64,000 nt of DNA. Origin: an uncultured Steroidobacter sp. (GTDB taxonomy: Bacteria > Pseudomonadota > Gammaproteobacteria > Steroidobacterales > Steroidobacteraceae). The notes under the pieces were generated by a model, which saw only the letters and a list, made by a program, of their open reading frames with translations, had not been told where the DNA came from and did not search any database. Positions 1-8,221 of this stretch are shown piece after piece (the first letter of the stretch is position 1; each line of letters opens with the position of its first letter). Where the stretch lies: positions 167,121-231,120 of the forward strand of contig CALMII010000003.1 in the NCBI GenBank assembly GCA_937864115.1, in the 5' to 3' direction. The translations under genes and the position numbers were made by a program.

Positions 1-1
1 C

Positions 2-163
2 GTCCAGGATCATCCCGAAGTGCATCGGGCCCGGCAGCGGTTGCAACGAAAATACGGGTTGCGTGAACTGGTCACGACGCCGATGGAAGGGCTCGACGAT
101 ACTGGGATTGCGCATTTCCTGAAGCGGCGACAGGTCGAGCAGCAGCAATCTTCGCTGCTTTGA
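2..163 (+). CDS. C-terminal end of a phage head protein (partial)
   Basis: An open frame enters from the left edge and stops at 161-163, leaving 53 residues that are charged and Gln/Arg-rich and end in QQQSSLL. It lies just before the head protease, scaffold and capsid genes, where a portal or head-morphogenesis protein is usual. No motif in the fragment identifies it, so the function is inferred from position only. Confidence 0.4.
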   Translation, partial: VQDHPEVHRARQRLQRKYGLRELVTTPMEGLDDTGIAHFLKRRQVEQQQSSLL

Positions 164-187
164 AGTTTACTCAAATTTGAGTATTAT
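160..187 (+). promoter_or_regulatory. Promoter with repressor operator in its spacer
   Basis: TTGAAG (160-165), a 16-bp spacer and TATTAT (182-187) form a sigma70-type promoter. The spacer holds the perfect palindrome TACTCAAATTTGAGTA (168-183), one of ten related sites in this prophage. A bound repressor would block polymerase, so the 85-residue gene starting at 194 should be controlled by the prophage repressor and not by the late programme around it. Confidence 0.7.
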
Positions 188-193
188 CGACCA

Positions 194-451
194 ATGAACG
201 ATGGCATCGAGAAAACCCGCAGCAAATTGGCTGATCTGGCGGCGCTTGATTCTCAGACCGAGGAGATGGAGCGCAAAATTCTCGCCGGCGCTGAACAGCG
301 GCTCTCCGAGGTCGACTCGCAACTGAAGGATCTGACGCCATCGCAGATGATGGTCGATGAAGAGGCCGCCGAAAAATATCAGGAACTCGTCGAAGAACGT
401 GGCGTTCTTTATCAGGTGATTTTGAAATCACGCGCCGTTCTCCGCGAATAG
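194..451 (+). CDS. Small helical protein of a moron-like cassette
   Basis: 85 residues, highly charged and Glu/Gln/Lys-rich, predicted almost wholly helical with heptad-like spacing (EEMERKILAGAEQRLSEVD, then EKYQELVEERGVLYQ). No signal peptide or membrane segment. I do not recognise the family. It has its own promoter/operator (160-187) and is followed by two hairpins, the second a good terminator (489-515). It is therefore a self-contained transcription unit between head genes, the arrangement typical of a moron. A capsid-assembly accessory role is also possible from position. Function unknown. Confidence 0.65.
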   Translation: MNDGIEKTRSKLADLAALDSQTEEMERKILAGAEQRLSEVDSQLKDLTPSQMMVDEEAAEKYQELVEERGVLYQVILKSRAVLRE

Positions 452-453
452 TA

Positions 454-515
454 AGGGGCCTCTTCCTTCCTGTAGGCCCCTGAACTTTGCAGCCACCTTC
501 GGGTGGCTGCTTTTT
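454..515 (+). terminator. Tandem hairpins with intrinsic terminator
   Basis: AGGGGCC/GGCCCCT (454-460 and 475-481) is followed by a 9-bp stem GCAGCCACC/GGTGGCTGC (489-497 and 502-510) with a TTCG tetraloop and five T (511-515). It should end the transcript of the 194-451 gene. It also means the protease gene at 545 needs its own promoter. Confidence 0.8.
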
Positions 516-523
516 CATATGGT

Positions 524-535
524 CGTGACAATACC
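524..535 (+). promoter_or_regulatory. CGTGAC start-proximal motif (candidate late promoter element)
   Basis: CGTGACAATACC lies directly after the terminator, with 15 nt between CGTGAC and the ATG at 545. Related motifs sit 14-15 nt upstream of the starts at 7378 (plus), 7327 (minus) and 18629 (plus). No Shine-Dalgarno sequence is seen before the ATG. Confidence 0.45.
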
Positions 536-544
536 GTCGCACGC

Positions 545-1429
545 ATGTTCGATGAACAAGCGCTGCTTGCGGCTTGCCCCGATTTCATATCGATCGGCGG
601 GCTACTGAAGGCGACGCCCTCTCAGGAGGGCGATGCGCGCGTGCTCTATCTGGAAGCGAGCAACGAAGACCGCGACCACCAGAATGAGATCGTGCTGCAG
701 AAGGCGCTGACCGACAGCCAGGACTACTTCCTGCGTCACGGCAACGTCGATATCTCCCACTACTCCCTGATCGGCCTCAAGCAGGGCATCCCGAACCATC
801 TCGACTACGAGATCGGGCGACCCACTGCGGTGCGTGTGGGCGGCTCGAAGACCTTCGTGAAGTGCGAACTGTATCGCGGCGACTCGCCGCAGGCTCGCAA
901 CGCGAGCATGGTCTGGGACTCGATCACGAAGCAGAAGCCGCCAATGCGCTGGTATCCGTCCGTGGGTGGCGCTGTGTTGGCGAAGTCGATCAAGGTGGAC
1001 CCGAAGACAAAGAGTCGCTTCGCGGTCGTCGAGAAGGTCCGCTGGAACAACCTGGCGCTCGATCGCACGCCGGTGAATGCCACCGTGCCGGAAGCGTCCA
1101 TGGCGCCCATCGGCACGTTCGCGAAGGCCTTCGGCGGCTTTGTCATCAAAGGTCTCACTGCCGGCTACGGCACCGACTCTGCCTCCCTTCAGGGCGGCAG
1201 CGCGCTGCGTGAGCAGTCGCTCGATGGTGCCGCTCACTCCTACTTCCAGATGCGCGATGCGCTGTCCGACGCGATGTCGAGCGGCAAGGCGGGGAAGAAC
1301 CCTGGCGCTCGCGAGCTGGTCGAGTACGGCTCGAAAGTTTTCGGTCTCTCGCCAGATGAGTCGGCCGAGCTGGTGGAGCGCTTCATGCGCGATGTCAAAA
1401 CAGGTCTTTCAAGACGGAGCAAATCATGA
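545..1429 (+). CDS. Putative head maturation protease (XkdF-like position)
   Basis: 294 residues from ATG 545. A longer GTG start at 503 would lie inside the terminator stem, so it was rejected. Head proteases normally cleave scaffold and capsid N-termini during prohead maturation. Position just before a scaffold-like gene and the capsid gene, and an N-terminal beta-rich region with a conserved-looking His (NVDISHYS), fit this role, but I cannot assign a catalytic triad. The C-terminal third holds a segment (LTAGYGTD...GGSALREQSLD) that recurs near the capsid N-terminus. The end overlaps the next start by ATGA. Confidence 0.5.
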   Translation: MFDEQALLAACPDFISIGGLLKATPSQEGDARVLYLEASNEDRDHQNEIVLQKALTDSQDYFLRHGNVDISHYSLIGLKQGIPNHLDYEIGRPTAVRVGGSKTFVKCELYRGDSPQARNASMVWDSITKQKPPMRWYPSVGGAVLAKSIKVDPKTKSRFAVVEKVRWNNLALDRTPVNATVPEASMAPIGTFAKAFGGFVIKGLTAGYGTDSASLQGGSALREQSLDGAAHSYFQMRDALSDAMSSGKAGKNPGARELVEYGSKVFGLSPDESAELVERFMRDVKTGLSRRSKS

Positions 1430-2043
1430 CTACTGCTGCAACTGGCGGGTTCGAAAAACTGCTGGGCGAACTCGATATCTTGGCGAAGGCGCTTCCCTCT
1501 GAGGAAGGCGCGACCGATCCCGATACGGCCGATGCCGATGCAGCCGCTGACGCAGGCGATCCTGCCGCTGCCGCCGGCGAGGACAAGGACACGCTGGCCA
1601 AGTCCTTCAAGATCAAGCTGGAAGACGGCACCGAGATCGAGGCCGAGGACGGCACGGAACTCGGGAAGGCGCTCACCGATCGCCTCGACAAGAGCGAGGT
1701 GTCGATGCTGAAGGCGCTCGGGACCAGCGTCGCACTGCTGAAGTCTCAGGCCAAGGCAATCGCCGACCAGGGCGAATTGATCAAGTCGCTGCAGGACCAG
1801 GTCTCGAAGCTCGGCGGCGAAGGCCGCGGACGCAAGACCACGGTCACGGTGTTGGCCAAGTCCAGTTCGGCCGCTGGCAAGAAGGATGAACCGGAAGGCG
1901 TCACGCCCCAGGAGTTCCTGGTGAAGGCGATGAGCGCGCACAGCGCCGGAAAGATCAGCGGCCACGAACTCTCGCTGGCCGAGGGCTACATCAACCGCGG
2001 CACGCAGGTGCCGGAACAGATCGTTTCCAAAGTCCTGTCGTAA
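1426..2043 (+). CDS. Scaffold-like acidic coiled-coil head protein
   Basis: 205 residues. Residues 20-60 are very acidic and Ala/Asp-rich. The middle (about 85-130) is a predicted coiled coil (LLKSQAKAIADQGELIKSLQ) and the C-terminus is helical and basic. This composition, and its place between protease and capsid with an ATGA overlap to the former, is what tailed-phage scaffolding proteins look like. No sequence family was recognised, so the role is inferred from context and composition. Confidence 0.55.
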   Translation: MTTAATGGFEKLLGELDILAKALPSEEGATDPDTADADAAADAGDPAAAAGEDKDTLAKSFKIKLEDGTEIEAEDGTELGKALTDRLDKSEVSMLKALGTSVALLKSQAKAIADQGELIKSLQDQVSKLGGEGRGRKTTVTVLAKSSSAAGKKDEPEGVTPQEFLVKAMSAHSAGKISGHELSLAEGYINRGTQVPEQIVSKVLS

Positions 2044-2084
2044 CTGACGTCCCGTTTCACTTTCCATCCTTGAGGGATTAGAGA

Positions 2085-3545
2085 ATGCTTCCCCAAATCA
2101 ATTTCCCAGAACTGGCGAGCGGGATGTCGACGACCGGCGAAATGGCCGTGTCGGATCTCGAAGCGCTGCAAAAGGCACTGACTGCCGGCTACGGCACCGA
2201 CGTGGCTCAGTTGAGCGGCGGCGGCGCGTTCCGCATTCAGTCGCTGGACAAGACCATGTACGCGACGATTCAGGAGAACAAGCACTTCAAGCTGTTCAAT
2301 GAACTCGCGAAGGCCAATGCCGGCGCAACGGTCGACGAATGGACCGAGCAGTCGGGCATCGGCGGCTTCCTGGGCGGTTCGACCAACACGGAAACCGGCA
2401 CGATTGCCGAGCAGACCGGTCAGTACAACCGCCGTGTCGGCTTGGTGAAGTACCTGATGACCCGTCGTCAGGTCAGCTTCGTCAGCACGCTGGGCAACAA
2501 CATCGTCAGCGCGGAAGCGGCGGAAGCGCAGAACGGCGCCATCCAGCTGCTGACCGACGCAGAGTTCCTGTCCTTCGAAGGCGACTCGACGGTGGTCCCG
2601 ACCGAGTTCGACGGCATCTTCGCGCAGATCCAGGCAGGCGTTACCGCCGGTCAGGTCGATGGTGCGAACGTGATGGATGCGCGCGCCGCATCGCTGGCGA
2701 GTGTGAACCTCGTGAATCAGGCGGCTGCGCAGATTGCCGGCTACGGCAACTTTGGCGTGCCGACGCACCTGTTCATGAGTAACCTCACGCAGGCGGACTT
2801 CGACACCGGTCTCGACCCGGCCTTCCGCGTTCCGCTGCCGGACGTGCCTGGCGGCGGTATCCAGATCGGTGCGCCGGTCGTCGGTATCCGTACCTCGCAC
2901 GGCAACATCAAGACGGTGCCGGACGTGTTCGTGCGCGATCCCGACCAGCTCGTCCCGTTCCAGTCGCTGTATCCGAGCGTCGCGACGGCCAACACCGGTA
3001 TGAAGCCGACCGTGTCGCCTGCCGCGACCAGCGATGCGGCTTCGATGTTCGAGGCTGGCCACGCCGGCAACTACTACTACCTGGTGACGGGTCTCAACGC
3101 CAACGGTCAGTCTGATGGCGTGATCTCCTCGCAGCAGGCGGTTGCGGCCGGCGAGAAAGTGACGCTGACCATCACCGCATCTGGTGGCGGGCAGGAGACC
3201 GGCTACGCTGTGTACCGTTCGCGCAAGAACGGCACGAATGCTGTGTCGGACTTCCGTCTGATCGGTCGCGTCGCGAAAGCCGGCGGCACCACGCCGTTCG
3301 TGGATCTGAACCGTGACATCCCGGGCACCACGAAGGCCTATGTGCTGAACATGGCCTCGGGCTACGGCGCAATCAACTGGCGTCAGCTGCTGCCGATGAT
3401 GAAGTTCCCGCTCTATCCGACCGTGTCGGCCGTCATCCCCTGGGCGCAGTTGCTGTTCGGTTACCTGCGCATCACGAAGCGTCGTCAGCAGGTCGTCATC
3501 AAGAACATCCTGCCGGCGACCGCGAAGTGGAAGCCGTTCGGCTGA
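2085..3545 (+). CDS. Major capsid protein
   Basis: 486 residues with a good ribosome site (GAGGGA). Length, abundance-type composition and position after the scaffold-like gene support the main shell protein (HK97 fold expected, not provable here). Residues about 325-400 look like an inserted immunoglobulin/fibronectin-type domain (YYYLVTGLNANG, TGYAVYRSRKNG), as in some other contractile-tail phage capsids. The N-terminal segment about residues 30-55 (LTAGYGTD...GGGAFRIQSLD) is shared with the upstream protease gene and may be the processed region or a recognition sequence. Confidence 0.8.
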   Translation: MLPQINFPELASGMSTTGEMAVSDLEALQKALTAGYGTDVAQLSGGGAFRIQSLDKTMYATIQENKHFKLFNELAKANAGATVDEWTEQSGIGGFLGGSTNTETGTIAEQTGQYNRRVGLVKYLMTRRQVSFVSTLGNNIVSAEAAEAQNGAIQLLTDAEFLSFEGDSTVVPTEFDGIFAQIQAGVTAGQVDGANVMDARAASLASVNLVNQAAAQIAGYGNFGVPTHLFMSNLTQADFDTGLDPAFRVPLPDVPGGGIQIGAPVVGIRTSHGNIKTVPDVFVRDPDQLVPFQSLYPSVATANTGMKPTVSPAATSDAASMFEAGHAGNYYYLVTGLNANGQSDGVISSQQAVAAGEKVTLTITASGGGQETGYAVYRSRKNGTNAVSDFRLIGRVAKAGGTTPFVDLNRDIPGTTKAYVLNMASGYGAINWRQLLPMMKFPLYPTVSAVIPWAQLLFGYLRITKRRQQVVIKNILPATAKWKPFG

Positions 3546-3613
3546 TCTGAGAGCACGTCAACAGTAACGGGAGGGGCCGCGAGGCCTCTCCCCTAAGCAA
3601 TAAGGAGGACATC

Positions 3614-3949
3614 ATGCCAAAGGTACTTTGCAGGCTGCCGAATGCGTCTGAACTGATCGACGGCGTTCGGTTCGTCTCGCACAAGAGCGGGATGGTCTCG
3701 GAAGAGATCAACGACGAACAGGCGAAGCGCTTCTGTTCGATCGACGGTTACGAGCTGTCGGATGCGGGCGAGCCCGATGAACGCGATGAACTGCGCGCCA
3801 AGGCGGCTGCGCTGAACATCCAGTTCGACAGCCGTTGGGGCGCGAAGCGCCTTGCCGACGAGATCAAGAAGGCCGAAGACGCCGCGGCAGAGGAAGCAGC
3901 GAAGGCTGCCGGCAATGGCGGCGAGAATACTGGCGACGGCAAGAAGTAG
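3614..3949 (+). CDS. Small head protein with HeH/LEM-like segment
   Basis: 111 residues behind a strong ribosome site (AAGGAGGA). Residues about 60-88 (ELRAKAAALNIQFDSRWGAKRLADEI) read like the short HeH/LEM or SAP-type helix pair common in small phage head proteins. The tail is Ala/Glu/Gly-rich and probably disordered. It lies between capsid and connector genes and is probably a minor head or capsid-associated protein. A hairpin (GGGAGGGGCC...GGCCTCTCCC, about 3570-3594) precedes it without a T-run. Confidence 0.5.
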   Translation: MPKVLCRLPNASELIDGVRFVSHKSGMVSEEINDEQAKRFCSIDGYELSDAGEPDERDELRAKAAALNIQFDSRWGAKRLADEIKKAEDAAAEEAAKAAGNGGENTGDGKK

Positions 3950-3985
3950 CAGTCGCTCTCGATCACACATCCTCGGAGATAGGTC

Positions 3986-4564
3986 ATGCCACTGGGAACC
4001 GGAAACAACGTTGATGAACTGAATCGCATGTCGCCAGCGGCGAGTCATGCGCAGCTCGGTACTCTGGCCAATGAGTTGCTGACCGGCTGGAACTACCTGG
4101 TGGCCCGGCTGAACAGCGTCGTGCTGTCGAAGGCCGGACTCGTGATCAAGGCCGGCAGTTCGGCAATCGTCAAGGCGGGCTCGGCGTTCGCCGCAGTCGT
4201 CAACGGCACGATCGTGCGTAAGGCGGCCAACACCGATATGGCGGCGCTCGCCGGAACTCTCGCGAACGCGAACAGCGCGGCATGGGCTTTCTACGTCGAT
4301 GCGGCAGGTACGCTGACGACCAGCGCCAAGACGGCCAACGCTGCGACTCATGCTGCGGCCATTGCGCTCCTGCCGACGACTCCGCTCGATAGGGCGCTGA
4401 TCGGTTTCATCGTGGTGGACAACGCGACAGGCTCGAATTTCGTGGGTGGAACTACGCCGCTTGATACCGGATCGCTGACGGTGACCTACTACGACAGCAG
4501 CGGCATTCCTCCTGGTCTTACCGGCAACGGTATCGCCGCGCTTCGCGATATCAACAGTCGGTAG
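3986..4564 (+). CDS. Structural protein, possible head decoration
   Basis: 192 residues, rich in Ala, Thr, Val and Gly, with long beta-prone stretches (VVLSKAGLVIKAGSSAIVKAG) and a Pro/Gly-rich end. A ribosome site (GGAGATAGG) precedes it, and a terminator-like hairpin follows at 4591. No family was recognised. The composition resembles decoration or fibre-type virion proteins, and the position between capsid and connector genes favours a head surface or decoration role. This is inference. Confidence 0.45.
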   Translation: MPLGTGNNVDELNRMSPAASHAQLGTLANELLTGWNYLVARLNSVVLSKAGLVIKAGSSAIVKAGSAFAAVVNGTIVRKAANTDMAALAGTLANANSAAWAFYVDAAGTLTTSAKTANAATHAAAIALLPTTPLDRALIGFIVVDNATGSNFVGGTTPLDTGSLTVTYYDSSGIPPGLTGNGIAALRDINSR

Positions 4565-4590
4565 TCACGTTCCCGCTCCTGCGGCTCGAG

Positions 4591-4630
4591 GCCGCCGCCC
4601 GGGCTAATACCGTGCGGCGGCTTTCTATTT
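4591..4630 (+). terminator. Likely intrinsic terminator
   Basis: Perfect 8-bp stem GCCGCCGC/GCGGCGGC (4591-4598 and 4614-4621) followed by TTTCTATTT. The loop of 15 nt is long and the T-run imperfect, so termination may be partial. It separates capsid-group genes from connector genes. Confidence 0.5.
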
Positions 4631-4642
4631 CTGGGACCAAGA

Positions 4643-5746
4643 ATGACCACGATCATCAAAGGGCAGGCAGCGAAGTTCACCGTCACCATCATGACGGACG
4701 GCGTCGCGCTACCCATCGCATCAAGCGCTGCCGTGGAAACCCAGCTATTCACGGCGGACGGTCGCACCGCGCTGTTCAATCCAGTCCCGGCTCAGGCCGG
4801 CGCGGTCGGTGCGAATTGGGCGCAAGGTGTCGTCGCTGTTTCGATCGACGATGGAACGACCGGATCCCTGGTAGATGCGGCCGTGATGCTGGTCGTCACC
4901 GGACCCGGCTTCCTGAAGCGGTTCAAGCTGACCGTCGAAGCCGCCGACGTTCCGACGCATTCAGCGTTGTTCGTCAGAGATTTCGTCATCGACGAGATCC
5001 GGCGGGATCAGCTCGCCATCATGGCGCAGTCATTCTTCGCCGGACTGACGCTGAGCGATGACTTCCTCTGGCAGAAGATCTTGGCCGCTGAGGCTTCGAT
5101 CTCTCACGAGTTGCGAGTGCCGCTCTGCCCCACCCAGTTCTTCCCGAACGATCCATCCCAGCAGCAGATCGATGCGCTCGACGGCATGCCGTGGGCCGTA
5201 GATCCAGGGTACGACTACGATCCTGAGTTCTTCCGCGGCGAGAAGTGGGGTTACATCGTGACCCGCCAGAAGCCGATCATCAGCGTGTCGAAGGTCGAAT
5301 TCGTGTATCCGCGACCGGACAACAGCGTGTACGAATTCCCGCTCGACTGGCTGCGCATGGACAAGAAGTACGGGCACATGCGGTTCGTGCCAGCGAGTTC
5401 GTCGTTTGCCGCGCCGCTGGGCGCCTTCATGCTCCAGGCCCTCGGCGGTGGTCGAACGATCCCGTTCGCGATCGAGGGGACGTACGTCGCAGGTCTATCG
5501 AATGTAGAACAGACCTACCCGGATCTGATCGATGCCGTGAAGAAGATGGCCGTTCTGAAGATCATCGAAGATGGATTCTTGCCGCAGTCTGGTTCGATCA
5601 GTGCGGATGGCCTGTCGCAATCCATGAGCGCCGACATGGAGAAATATCGCGACACGATCGAGACGATTCTGAACGGTCCGAAGGGCTCGAATGGCGGCCT
5701 GATGACGGCTATCCATGGCATTCGCACGACGGTGCTGGGGGCATGA
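4643..5746 (+). CDS. Head-tail connector-like protein with N-terminal beta domain
   Basis: 367 residues. Residues 1-100 form a beta-rich module (TIIKGQAAKFTVTIMTDG...) like the Ig-type N-terminal domain of some phage baseplate or neck proteins. The remaining 260 residues are mixed, with a helical end about 285-345 (IDAVKKMAVLKIIEDG). Helical gp15/gp6-type adaptor domains have such helices and lie in this position, after the capsid and before neck proteins. The family is not certain. It overlaps the next small gene by ATGATG at 5743. Confidence 0.5.
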   Translation: MTTIIKGQAAKFTVTIMTDGVALPIASSAAVETQLFTADGRTALFNPVPAQAGAVGANWAQGVVAVSIDDGTTGSLVDAAVMLVVTGPGFLKRFKLTVEAADVPTHSALFVRDFVIDEIRRDQLAIMAQSFFAGLTLSDDFLWQKILAAEASISHELRVPLCPTQFFPNDPSQQQIDALDGMPWAVDPGYDYDPEFFRGEKWGYIVTRQKPIISVSKVEFVYPRPDNSVYEFPLDWLRMDKKYGHMRFVPASSSFAAPLGAFMLQALGGGRTIPFAIEGTYVAGLSNVEQTYPDLIDAVKKMAVLKIIEDGFLPQSGSISADGLSQSMSADMEKYRDTIETILNGPKGSNGGLMTAIHGIRTTVLGA

Positions 5747-5904
5747 TGGAAGACGAAGTGCGCATACAGGTCGGCGACATCGTCGTACTGAACGGTCGAC
5801 AGATGCGATACCTCGGCAATGGTTGGTACGAGCCAGTCGGCGAGCCGATGGAGAAGCGGTTCGGCACCGATGACTGCGGGCCGCTGGTGTCGCCGTGCAG
5901 CTGA
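5743..5904 (+). CDS. Small conserved-context protein, 53 aa
   Basis: Starts MMEDEVRIQVGDIVVLNG, overlapping the stop of the connector gene, and ends inside the start of the neck gene at 5895. Sequence suggests a small beta-barrel (GDIVVLNGRQMRYLGNGWYEPV). Tight overlap on both sides supports translation. Function unknown. Confidence 0.5.
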   Translation: MMEDEVRIQVGDIVVLNGRQMRYLGNGWYEPVGEPMEKRFGTDDCGPLVSPCS

Positions 5905-6527
5905 ATCCTGCCGCCTTCAATCGCCACCTGCACCATCTCGGACAGGACTTCATGTGGCGCCGCGCCTATGCATGCCCCTGCCGAGATCCGAACTCGGGCG
6001 CGGCGAAGAAGACGTGTCCGCAGTGCGGTGGCCGCTCTTGGCTTTGGGGCAGCGCGGTGCGCGCATCTGCGGCAGCGGCCGGCCAGAAGGCGCAGCAGCA
6101 GTGGGCGCAGTTCGGTCTCTGGCAGAGTGGCGACGTCGTAATCTCACTGCCGAGCGACAGTCCCATGTATGAGATGGGGCAGTTCGATCGCGTCGTCATG
6201 CTCAATAGCAGCGATCCGTTCTCAATTCCGCTCACGCGCGGCAAGGATCGGCTGTCTGGCGCGATCCTGACCATCAATCGGTGCTTCTGGCTCAATCAGT
6301 CAGGCGCGATCGTGGAAGGCGCGGTACCGATGTTCAGTTCCGACGGTCAACTTACCTGGGAGCCGGATATTTCGGCGCCACCTGCCGGATCCATGTACAC
6401 GGTGAGCGGAACGCGGCTGAAGGAGTATTTCTGCTGGGGGCCGTTCACTCAGGATCGCGCCATGCATCACGGCGCGCGTCTTCCGCGGAAGGTCGTGCTT
6501 CGGTTGTTCGATCTGATGGGTCGCTAG
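5895..6527 (+). CDS. Neck/head-completion protein with zinc-ribbon-like N-terminus
   Basis: 210 residues from GTG. Residues 25-45 carry Cys pairs (YACPCRDP... and TCPQCGG) of a zinc ribbon. The rest is beta-rich (DVVISLPSDSPMYEMGQFD). Phage proteins of this size with a CPC...CPxCGG start occur between head connector and tail terminator genes, consistent with neck or head closure. Its TAG stop shares the four bases CTAG with the convergent gene that follows on the other strand. Confidence 0.55.
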   Translation: MQLNPAAFNRHLHHLGQDFMWRRAYACPCRDPNSGAAKKTCPQCGGRSWLWGSAVRASAAAAGQKAQQQWAQFGLWQSGDVVISLPSDSPMYEMGQFDRVVMLNSSDPFSIPLTRGKDRLSGAILTINRCFWLNQSGAIVEGAVPMFSSDGQLTWEPDISAPPAGSMYTVSGTRLKEYFCWGPFTQDRAMHHGARLPRKVVLRLFDLMGR

Positions 6528-7327
6528 ACCGAGCGTCGCATCGCTTCGCCGAACGCTTTCTCCGCGAGCGGCTGTAGGTTCGTCGCGACGCTCTGGGCGA
6601 TGAGCAGTCCCGCTTTCGGCGGAATCACCCACCCGCTCTGGCCTTCTGCCATGACTCGGAAGGTCAGATACGTCGAGTAGCGGCGCCCGCCGGGCGTGGT
6701 CGCGTTGAACCGGTACATGCCGGCGTACTGGTCCGTCTTGTGATGTGATCGAAGTCGCACCCCGTGGCCTTCCGGCAAGTGCTCGCCCCATCGGTAGAGG
6801 TTCTGCGCGACCATCAGCGGCCCGCGCGTCTTGATGTCCGACGCGAGCAGTCCAGAGATGCGCTGGCCGCTGCCAGTGACCCTCGACGGGCGCAACGTGC
6901 GCGCGATCTCATAGACATCCTTCGGCATCGGTTTCGCGTGCGCATGGGCGCCTGGCGTGCCGTGCCGAAACGGGATGATGAGATACCGCCTGCCCTTCTC
7001 CGACCGCCGTACCTTGGCGCTGGTGTCCAGGTACTTCTTCAGGTCGCGCGCCGGCCTGCCGGACTCGATCTCGCTCGCGTGCTTGTAGTCTGACCAGACC
7101 GTCGCGGTGAATGCGCCGGTTTCCTTCCATTTCACGCTGGCCGCGTAGGCATCCTTCTCGCCGCTCCACAGCTTGGCGTCGTAGATGCCGTCGACCCAGT
7201 TCTCCTGAGCCTTCTGGGCGACGGCGCGGACAGCCTGCGCCAGGAGTGGGAACACCTGCTCATTGACAATGTCCCCCGCCTCGACCGCAACGGCGCTTAG
7301 GTCGACCGATATCGTGTATTCCGCCAT
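6524..7327 (-). CDS. HK97-gp10-like neck/tail-completion protein, inverted orientation
   Basis: 267 residues. The middle part (VWSDYKHASEIESGR, DLKKYL, then RYLIIPFRHGTP) has the look of the gp10-like head-tail joining or tail-completion family, which ends the tail tube at the neck. The gene is read against all surrounding virion genes. Its stop overlaps the convergent neck gene (CTAG at 6524-6527), and it begins 50 bp from the divergent start at 7378, so it needs its own promoter in that gap. A local inversion of an essential late gene would explain this. Confidence 0.6.
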   Translation of the reverse strand: MAEYTISVDLSAVAVEAGDIVNEQVFPLLAQAVRAVAQKAQENWVDGIYDAKLWSGEKDAYAASVKWKETGAFTATVWSDYKHASEIESGRPARDLKKYLDTSAKVRRSEKGRRYLIIPFRHGTPGAHAHAKPMPKDVYEIARTLRPSRVTGSGQRISGLLASDIKTRGPLMVAQNLYRWGEHLPEGHGVRLRSHHKTDQYAGMYRFNATTPGGRRYSTYLTFRVMAEGQSGWVIPPKAGLLIAQSVATNLQPLAEKAFGEAMRRSV

Positions 7328-7340
7328 CGCTTGATTGTGG

Positions 7341-7369
7341 CGTCACGCCCCATCCGTCGTGACGCTAGC
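7341..7369. promoter_or_regulatory. Divergent CGTGAC motif pair
   Basis: The 50-bp gap between divergent genes holds CGTGAC on the minus strand (7347-7342), 14 nt before the ATG at 7327, and on the plus strand (7358-7363), 14 nt before the ATG at 7378. Together they form an 8-bp inverted repeat GCGTCACG/CGTGACGC (7340-7347 and 7358-7365). No other promoter for either gene can be fitted here. Confidence 0.5.
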
Positions 7370-7377
7370 TTCATGGC

Positions 7378-8211
7378 ATGACTTTGGCTGTGTCACCGCT
7401 GCCGATCGGGAATGCGCTGAGAATGCGACTGCGCATTCCTTTGAGTGCGGCCCGATACCGGCTTCTCCGGCGCGAAGATGACCAGTTCACGGGCTGGGAC
7501 GACGAGTCGGCATTCGTTGTGTCCGAAGGCGTCGGCAACGCCGCAATTTTCGTCATGGATGACACGGCGCTCGTCAATGGCCGCGCCTACTACTACCGGC
7601 TGTTCGAGTATCGGCATGGTGAATGGAGCATCACCGATACCGGTGCAGGCACCCCACAGGCCTCCTACTTCGATCGCAGCGTAGACCCGCACAGCGTGGT
7701 CCGCTCCCGCCTTGAGGATGGACTCGCAGTCGAGTGTGCGCGCGGTGATCTCGTCCATGCCGACAATCAGATCCCAGTTCTCACCGCCCCTCCGGTGTTC
7801 GAAGACACGCAATGGCCCGTCGTCACAGTTCACCTGCAACAGGAATCCCCATCGGGTCGTGGGCTCGGCGAGATCGTTGATCCGGACGAGGATGACAACG
7901 GCGAGTGGACCGAGTCGGAAGGCTGGCTGGCGCGTACGCAGCTCACCGTCATCGGCTGGACCATCAATCCGGATGAACGCATTGCGCTGCGCAAATCCAT
8001 CCGCCGCATCGTGATCGGCAATCTGCCGGTCTTCGAAGGCAATTCCATGTCTGAAATCGAAGTGTCTTTCCAGGACCTGGACGACATGGAGTCGTACAGC
8101 GCTCCGGTGCATCAGGCGGTTTGCACGATCACCTGCCTGGCACCAGCAATCGTGAGCAGCAAGGTCGGAAGCATCACCGACGTCAATACCGTCGTGCGTA
8201 CCACTCTTTAG
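7378..8211 (+). CDS. Tail terminator/completion-like protein
   Basis: 277 residues. The N-terminal 100 residues resemble a small beta-sandwich module (RLLRREDDQF...GRAYYYRLFEY), and the rest is mixed alpha/beta (VVTVHLQQE, RTQLTVIGWTINPDERIALRKSIRRIV). Its place directly before the sheath and its mixed fold fit a tail terminator or completion protein, as in other contractile phages. The family is not recognised with certainty. No ribosome site is visible; a CGTGAC motif lies 14 nt upstream. Confidence 0.4.
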   Translation: MTLAVSPLPIGNALRMRLRIPLSAARYRLLRREDDQFTGWDDESAFVVSEGVGNAAIFVMDDTALVNGRAYYYRLFEYRHGEWSITDTGAGTPQASYFDRSVDPHSVVRSRLEDGLAVECARGDLVHADNQIPVLTAPPVFEDTQWPVVTVHLQQESPSGRGLGEIVDPDEDDNGEWTESEGWLARTQLTVIGWTINPDERIALRKSIRRIVIGNLPVFEGNSMSEIEVSFQDLDDMESYSAPVHQAVCTITCLAPAIVSSKVGSITDVNTVVRTTL

Positions 8212-8221
8212 GAATCGATCC

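Noticed and set aside
503..544. GTG 503 as protease start
   Set aside because: It lies inside the terminator stem and would need transcription through it; ATG 545 was chosen.
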